This document shows, in pieces, positions 58,382 to 64,000 of a DNA stretch of 64,000 bases. Source of the DNA: Thecaphora thlaspeos (taxonomy: Eukaryota > Basidiomycota > Ustilaginomycetes > Urocystidales > Glomosporiaceae). The DNA is taken from positions 372,001-436,000 of the forward strand of contig UWYS01000004.1 in NCBI GenBank assembly GCA_900291925.1, written 5' to 3'. The notes under the pieces were generated by a model. That model made no database searches and was not told the DNA's origin. It saw only the letters and a list, made by a program, of their open reading frames with translations. Position 1 is the first letter of the stretch, and each line of letters opens with the position of its first letter. A program made the position numbers and the translations under genes.

Positions 58382-58407
58382 ATGGAGGATCTGTCTGCCG
58401 ACGATGA
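58369..58407 (+). promoter_or_regulatory. Upstream ORF overlapping the SET9 start codon
   Basis: An ATG at 58369-58371 opens a 12-codon frame that ends at the TGA 58405-58407. It overlaps, in another frame, the SET9 ATG at 58382. Ribosomes using the first ATG would bypass the main start, so translation of SET9 may depend on leaky scanning, if the transcript includes this ATG. Confidence 0.55.
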
Positions 58408-61400
58408 CATTCTGTCGGACATCTTACTCGAGTGAGTCACCTCCGCTCCGCCGTCTGCGGTGCCTGTCACAAGCTCCCTCCGACGAACCTGTTTTGTGAG
58501 GACTTAGTCTTTGTTGACCCCCGCCGACATTGTCTTTCCTCGCAGCACTCTTGAGTTCGAGCCGGCGATCTCTACGCACAAGATGAACCCCAACTACCGA
58601 GGCCAGCGCTTCGACAGGGGCACGGTCAGCCAGATGGTCAGGAAGAGGGTCGTGGTCGAGCGCGATATCGGAGCAGCAATCGAGGATCTTGGCAAGTGAG
58701 TGGCAGATGATTCTCTCTGACTCTCCGAGGCCGACCGAGACAGCGCTCCGCAGGGCTGACTGACAAACCTAAGTCCTTTCCTTTCCGGCGGAAAACCGGC
58801 GAATCGCCACACTAGGCTCTCTGTTGTTCACAAGTACCTTCACAACAAGACGCAGCGACAGATGGCTGGCTTTCACGCCCACGCTCGCCGCTACCTCGAG
58901 ACCTATCTCCCCGACAGCGGCGTCGAGTTCGCTCTGACCACCCGCTACAAGAGGGTCATGATGGAGCGGCTGCTGACGTCCAAGGCCGCCTCAGTTTCCG
59001 CCGGGCCGGCGGCGCATGTGTCGGATAAGCCTGGAGAGTCGTCTTCAGCAGCAGCAAAAGCAGCAGCAGCGACGGCGACGGCGTCGGCGACCGTTGATGC
59101 CAAAGTCAAGGAGAAAGGCAAAGGCCGGCAGTCGCTCGACCGGGCCGCCACGAGCATCGGCGCAGCACCAGCAGCGTCCGAAAAAGCCGACCTCTGCGTG
59201 CTCGCCATGCTAGACTTCAAGCCCGGCGATCTCATCGCCCACTGCAAGGGCGGGTTCAAGGATCTGACGAAGAGCGAGGACGAGGCGCTGCGCGAGGAGG
59301 CCGTCAGCTCGAGGGAGAAGCGCAGGGAGGCCGAGTACAAGGGCGTGCTCGGTCCGGGCAGAGACTTTTCGGTGATCAGCTCGTCTCGAAAAGGCTGCAG
59401 CCAGCTGCTGCTTGGGCCGGCCAGGTTCGTCAATGTGAGTATAGCCCGATCAGTTCGAGCTCGGTGCCATCTAGACCCATCTGTCCAATGCGAAGCAGTC
59501 CTCACATGACGCTGGGCGGGGCGCTGGGGTCGTGAACTGCGCCCTATCATGGCTGGTAAGAAGCGCTGAAAAGCTAACGACCGATCTTTCCCTCCCGTAT
59601 CACCTGCTGCGATGAGTACAGCATGACTGCAATCCCAACACCGAGTTCTACCGCATGGGCGCACAGATGACGTTCAAGGTCATTCGGCCGATAGCGCACA
59701 ACGAGGAGATCACCACTTTCTACGGCGAAAATTACTTCGAGTGGGCCAACAGCGAGTGCATGTGCGCAACGTGCGAGCTGAAAGGCGTCGGCGCCTTTGC
59801 CGACAAGGGCGTCGCTCCTCACATCGAGGACGTCGATGCTGCAGGGAACGAGGACGACAGGGACGGGGCCTCAGAAGCCAACGGGGACGGCCGGCGCCGG
59901 CTACCTCAACGTGTGGGACGTACGTCGGGGCCGGGCGGATCCAGTATGCCTTCTCCCTCTCCGATTCCGTCGACATCGCTTCAAGGATCTGGGGCGCCAT
60001 CCGAGGATGGATCGTCCGAAAACAAGACGAGGCGAGACATCCTGGCAAACATGAAGCTGGCGCAGCATGGTCCGTCGGATGACAGATCCGACCCTTACGC
60101 TGAGGGCGCCGGCCCGCAGTGCCGCTGCCTCACGTGCGGTGCAACCTTCTGGGCGCCGGAGAAGTGGTGGACCCCGGACGAGTGTCCGCGATGCGAGCGC
60201 CACTACAAGATCTTCAAGGCCGACTGGCCAGAGCGGGTGCCAACCGAGGGTCTCTTGGCGAGCAAAGGGAGCAGCAAGGGCAAGTTCCATGCGTCGCTCG
60301 ACAAGGAGAACGACAGGGCCCCGCAAACTCGCATGCCGGATCCCTTACCCTCCGCCTACAAAGCGACACCGGCGGCCAAAAAACGAGCCCGATCGGCGAA
60401 AGCTTCGTCTACCGGGATCCCTTTCGGTGTTGTCGATGGCGGCAGCCCGAGCGTTCCGGCTTCGCCCATCACTCTCACTCCCTTACGCGACACAGCTGTG
60501 TCCGGCAAGGAAGCGTCAGGGGCCAAGGCTAAGGCCATAGACGCTTCGCCTCGGACCACTCAGGCCGCCGCCGCCCATCCGCACGCCAAGGGCTCCCGGT
60601 CCCACGACGTCGTGGGAGTGTCGCCTTCGCTGCCGGCGTCGTCCCAAGCTCCCCAGCAGGCTGCGAAGAAGGTTGGCGCCACGCTCGCGGCCGCCGGACT
60701 GCCCAAGGGGAGCCCATCGATCCCGCTGCGACAGGATTCGGACGACTCGGACCTCACGCAAGAGTCCGATTCTGAATCCGACCGCGACAGGCGACCGGCG
60801 ACAAGGGCCACGTCGGTGATCCTCTCGGCGTCCGCGCGATCCTCGTCTAGCGTCAGCCCTGGGCCCACGGGGCCCAAGATGCTAGGCAAACACGCCAAGA
60901 CGGACGTGCTAGCGCAGTACTGGGGTGCACCCTTGAAGGACAAACGCTCCAGGCGCAAGTCTTCATCGCACAATGCGCCGACGCTGCTCGGCATCCGAAA
61001 GGCGGTGACGGCAGCGTCGCCGGGCGAAGCTCGCAAGTCGGCCACACCTCCCAGGCAGGCCAACGCAAGCGATTCCGACGAGGTGGCGTCCGTGGCGGCC
61101 ATGCGAGCGGTAAAGAAGCGGGCCCTTCAGTCGACACCGGACCAGGAGGAGGAGGAGGAGGAGGCTAAGGCGGCGCCTATCAGGCCACCTGCTAGCGGGG
61201 CCCTGAACCATCGGAAGACCGCCAGCATGGACGACCTCTCTGCCCTTGTCCATGCACAGGTGCCCATCACTGTGCCGCCGCAGGCGCGCGTTTCCTTGGA
61301 CCAGTCGACCGAGCAGCTGCCAAGGCCTCAGCCTCTCGATAGCCCGGGAAAGGTTTCTGCGCCGGCCGGTGAACGGAGGCCTTCGCATGGGACGCCGAGA

Positions 61401-63317
61401 GCGGCCATCCCCGGTCTCGCCACGACCGGTACGGAGCGCACCTCGGAATCCAACCTCGCCCTCTTCTGGTCTGCGGGCGTCGAAGGCGGGCGAACACGGC
61501 GGCAGGTGCCGCGAGAGCCTCAGACCCTAACCACGTCCCAAACACCCGCGAAGCGATCCCGACCTGGCTCTGAAGCCAGCCGCAGCAGGACACCCGAGGT
61601 GAACCGGGTCCGAGGCAGGGCTCAAAAGGGCAGAATTTCGGACAGTCCCGCAGAGGGGTCGACGCCGACAGCCGCTGCCGCCAACAAGAGTGCAGACTTG
61701 CAAGGCAATGTCAGAGCAGAGGAGGACATGGACGTCGACAGCGAAGACAACGATGAGAGCGAGGACGATTGTCGTCTAATCAAGGGGTCTGACGGCCGAC
61801 GGACGAGCGGGCTGGCTGATTCAGACCTCGATCTGGCTGCTACCAACGGCTTCCCAACGGCCAAGACTCCTCTGCTCCCGGCGGCCACGCTGATGCGACC
61901 GCCGCCTTTCGTACGGCCGGACCTGTTGGCGGCGGCTAGGGCTAACTCGCCGCTCGCTGGACCACCACCGTCCGGTCTGCGGGCCGGTGCACCTGGACAG
62001 CCGATCCGGAAGAACCTGAGGTGGGGCAGCGGCAAAACGTCGCTCAGCAGACCGATGGGAAGCGTCAGCCCGCTGGCCCGTCCTTTCCCCAGGCCCAACG
62101 GAAGCCCGACGCAAGCGTCCTCGAGGCCCGCGATGGAGACGGCACGGGTGCTTCAGTTCCCAGCCAGAGATACGCCGTTACAGCCACCAGGTCTGGCTGA
62201 GTCAGCCAACGGCACGAGCCCCTTGATGGCGTCTGTGTCGGCATCGGCATCGGCGCCCCCGGACCTCAACGTTACCTCGAGCCTTGAGGGGCTTCAGAGG
62301 CCGATGATGGGTGCGCCTCAGCCCAGCAACGGTGCGCCCGCACTTGGTCTGCTCAAGGAGGAATTCAGGATCGATGCACTCCCGTCCGATGTGGTGGAGC
62401 CGCAGGAGAAGGGGCCCGTCGCTCCTCAAAGTCGCTCCGAGAATGGTCACCACGCGGATCTGGCGCGCTCGACCGGGACCACGAGTCCTGGGACGCCACC
62501 ACTCCACCCGACGACGAGCGGATCATCCACTGCAGTTCTGAAGGTGGAACGGGCGGCTCCATCTGCCGAGGAGCTGGCACGGATCGACGCGCGGACGCCG
62601 CCGAACTCTGTCTCTACCCATCGAGAGGCGGCGACATCAGCGACCGGACAGGCTGGCGACCAGTCTCAGCCATCCCTTCCGGCTTCGGACGCTGCGCTCG
62701 TCAAGCCGGCACCCGCATCGCCTGATGTGAAGGGCCAGGTCCCGACTGCTGTGATGTCTGCCCGTACTTCCACTCAATCGTCTCCCTCGTCCAACGAGCT
62801 CTCCCTTCAGCGACGAGTGTCAGGGCGGGCTCGGAAGGCGCCGGAGATGGCAGCGGGCCAGATTTCGTACAAGGGGAGTTTGGTCAAGCTAGCCGCTCAG
62901 CGTGCCAAGGGGTCCAAGAAGGTCGATTTGCCCACTTCCCGCTCCGCGACCTCCACGCCACAGCGAAGCCCGCCTTCCTCCAAGGACCAGCAGCCGGCCT
63001 TTCCAAGCGGCCCAGCGAGGACTGACGATCGGACGCCAGAAGCGGCGCTGTACGCACCGGTGCATAACTCCGATCCGGGTTTTGCGGCGGGAAAGGCTCA
63101 AAATGGGCTGTCACCTGCACGGGTTCTCCATGCCGCTCTCGCCGATCCGCATCACGACGACGGCGACGGAATGTCGCGTCCGCAGGGAGCCGCTCTTACG
63201 TCAACGGCTCTCATTCCGGGCGACACCAAGCCCGACCAGAGCGTCACCCATAACGTCACCTCCAAGCACCTCGCCTCTCACGCCTCTCTGGATAGCTTGC
63301 ACGTCGAGCGCAACTGA
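58382..63317 (+). CDS. SET9: SET-domain histone H4 lysine methyltransferase, SET9/Suv4-20 type
   Basis: Fungal Set9 enzymes methylate histone H4 lysine 20 in chromatin. Exons 58382-58431, 58546-58695, 58816-59434 and 59622-63317 give 1504 residues. The N-terminal domain of the family is clear: MEDLSADDDILSDILLDTLE, then LHNKTQRQMAGFHAHARRYL and TTRYKRVMMERLL. SET motifs: LCVLAMLDFKPGDLIAHCKG, RDFSVISSSRKGCSQLLLGP, FVNHDCNPNTEFYR formed across the third intron (residues ~271-284), and ITTFYGENYFEWAN, followed by the cysteines of CMCATC. A second cysteine cluster lies further on (CRCLTCGATFW...CPRCERHYK). Beyond about residue 500 the protein is a very long disordered tail rich in Ser, Pro and Lys/Arg, longer than usual for Set9. 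Low-complexity Ala/Lys sequence also interrupts the region before the SET core. Confidence 0.93.
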
Positions 63318-63816
63318 AGCTTCTGCCTCCTGGCGACAGGTGGCTCTAGGCAGACAATGTGTCAACATCTGTCTTTCCGTCCGGATATCAAGTCTGCTTA
63401 CTCATTGTCTCATCCCTGCGTAGCCCTCTCCTCTCTCCCCCCTTTCCCCTCTTCCCCTCGCTCTCTCGTCTTGTATTTTTACTACCACGACCTCACATCC
63501 TCACCACAATCCTGTCGTCCAGCCGCCCCATAAACACAGCAGCACGGCATGCCTTGCACGGCCAACGGCGCTCGTAGGAACTCAACCCGATGATACATCA
63601 TTGCCGCCAACGCACTCTGCCTCTTGCGGCTAGCAAAGCGCAGGCAACGTGTCCTCACCGCATCCGACAGCAGGACATGCCTTGCAGCGGCAAGAGTCGG
63701 TGAGTTGGCTTCTTTGTGCGCACAAGGGGTTCACAGGGCTCAATACTGGACGTTGTCATTCCGTTTCTCAGCCGGCCGCCTGGCGTCCTGGCGTACTGGA
63801 ACAAACAGCTAGCTAG
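63318..63816. other. Convergent 3' intergenic region
   Basis: About 0.5 kb between the SET9 stop and the stop of the last minus-strand gene. Pyrimidine-rich after 63420. No gene is seen. Confidence 0.5.
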
Positions 63817-64000
63817 CTACGCAGCGTTGAGCCCCTCGGTCGGCGCCTTGCCCTTCCCGTTGCCGCTGCCGTTGCCGCCGCTAATGTCGCGGCTCTGATC
63901 CTGGAAGGGATCGATGGAGAGGACCCTGGTCAATTGCTCGATGAGGCCCGACACGTCGGCCTGGACCTGGCCCAGGATGCGCACGTACTCCTCTAATCCG
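63817..64000 (-). CDS. 3' end of a gene running out of the window, unidentified
   Basis: From the window edge down to a TAG at 63819-63817 the minus strand is open for 60 codons in one frame. It reads as a helical segment (EEYVRILGQVQADVSGLIEQ, then LTRVLSIDPFQDQS), followed by a Gly/Asn/Lys-rich tail ending EGLNAA. The heptad-like spacing of hydrophobic residues suggests the end of a coiled coil. I cannot name the family from this fragment. Support: position-specific codon choice typical of the neighbouring genes and a clean terminal stop. Confidence 0.55.
   Translation of the reverse strand, partial: GLEEYVRILGQVQADVSGLIEQLTRVLSIDPFQDQSRDISGGNGSGNGKGKAPTEGLNAA

Overview
The window is nuclear DNA of a fungus, most likely a basidiomycete. 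Its GC-rich coding, compact layout, short introns (63-172 nt, mostly with GTGAGT-type donors) and long serine/alanine-rich disordered protein regions fit the smut lineage (Ustilaginomycotina) or a close relative. This placement rests on gene style and family content, not on a marker gene. I see no rRNA, tRNA, transposon or CRISPR. Exons were joined by hand from splice signals, reading phase and family motifs. Unless an entry says otherwise, the joined exons add up to a whole number of codons with no internal stop.

Layout. 0-10 kb: an RBR-type ubiquitin ligase gene (+) with two apparent lesions, an unidentified multi-pass membrane protein (+), and a six-exon vacuolar-type GH38 alpha-mannosidase (-). 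10-17 kb: a small three-exon Con-6 family gene (-) diverges from an RCC1-type Ran exchange factor (+), followed by a six-exon NAD-dependent glycerol-3-phosphate dehydrogenase (+) with a presequence-like N-terminus. 16.5-30 kb: a disordered protein of unknown function (-), a Sec2-type Rab exchange factor (+) and an EFA6/Yel1-type Sec7-PH Arf exchange factor (+), whose 5' part carries a 14-bp tandem duplication and an in-frame stop. 31-34 kb: a two-finger C2H2 protein (-). 34.1-39.6 kb: a 5.5-kb stretch with no gene I can support. 39.6-50 kb: NAD kinase (-) diverging from a GDA1/CD39 nucleoside diphosphatase (+), then pyrroline-5-carboxylate reductase (-) and the proteasome ATPase Rpt3 (-). 51-64 kb: a TPR clamp protein (+), an unidentified acidic protein (-), a SET9/Suv4-20-type histone methyltransferase (+) and the 3' end of an unidentified gene (-).

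The genes are mostly housekeeping. Several touch related processes: small-GTPase exchange (Ran, Rab and Arf GEFs within 20 kb), ubiquitin/proteasome function, Golgi and vacuolar glycan metabolism (GDA1-like enzyme, alpha-mannosidase), and NAD(P)-linked metabolism (NAD kinase, GPD, P5C reductase). I did not find a clearly new multi-gene system. The most interesting points are the two candidate decaying or misassembled reading frames, stop-free introns of length divisible by three, a possible dual-targeted GPD, and a recurrent intergenic TACWGTA heptamer.
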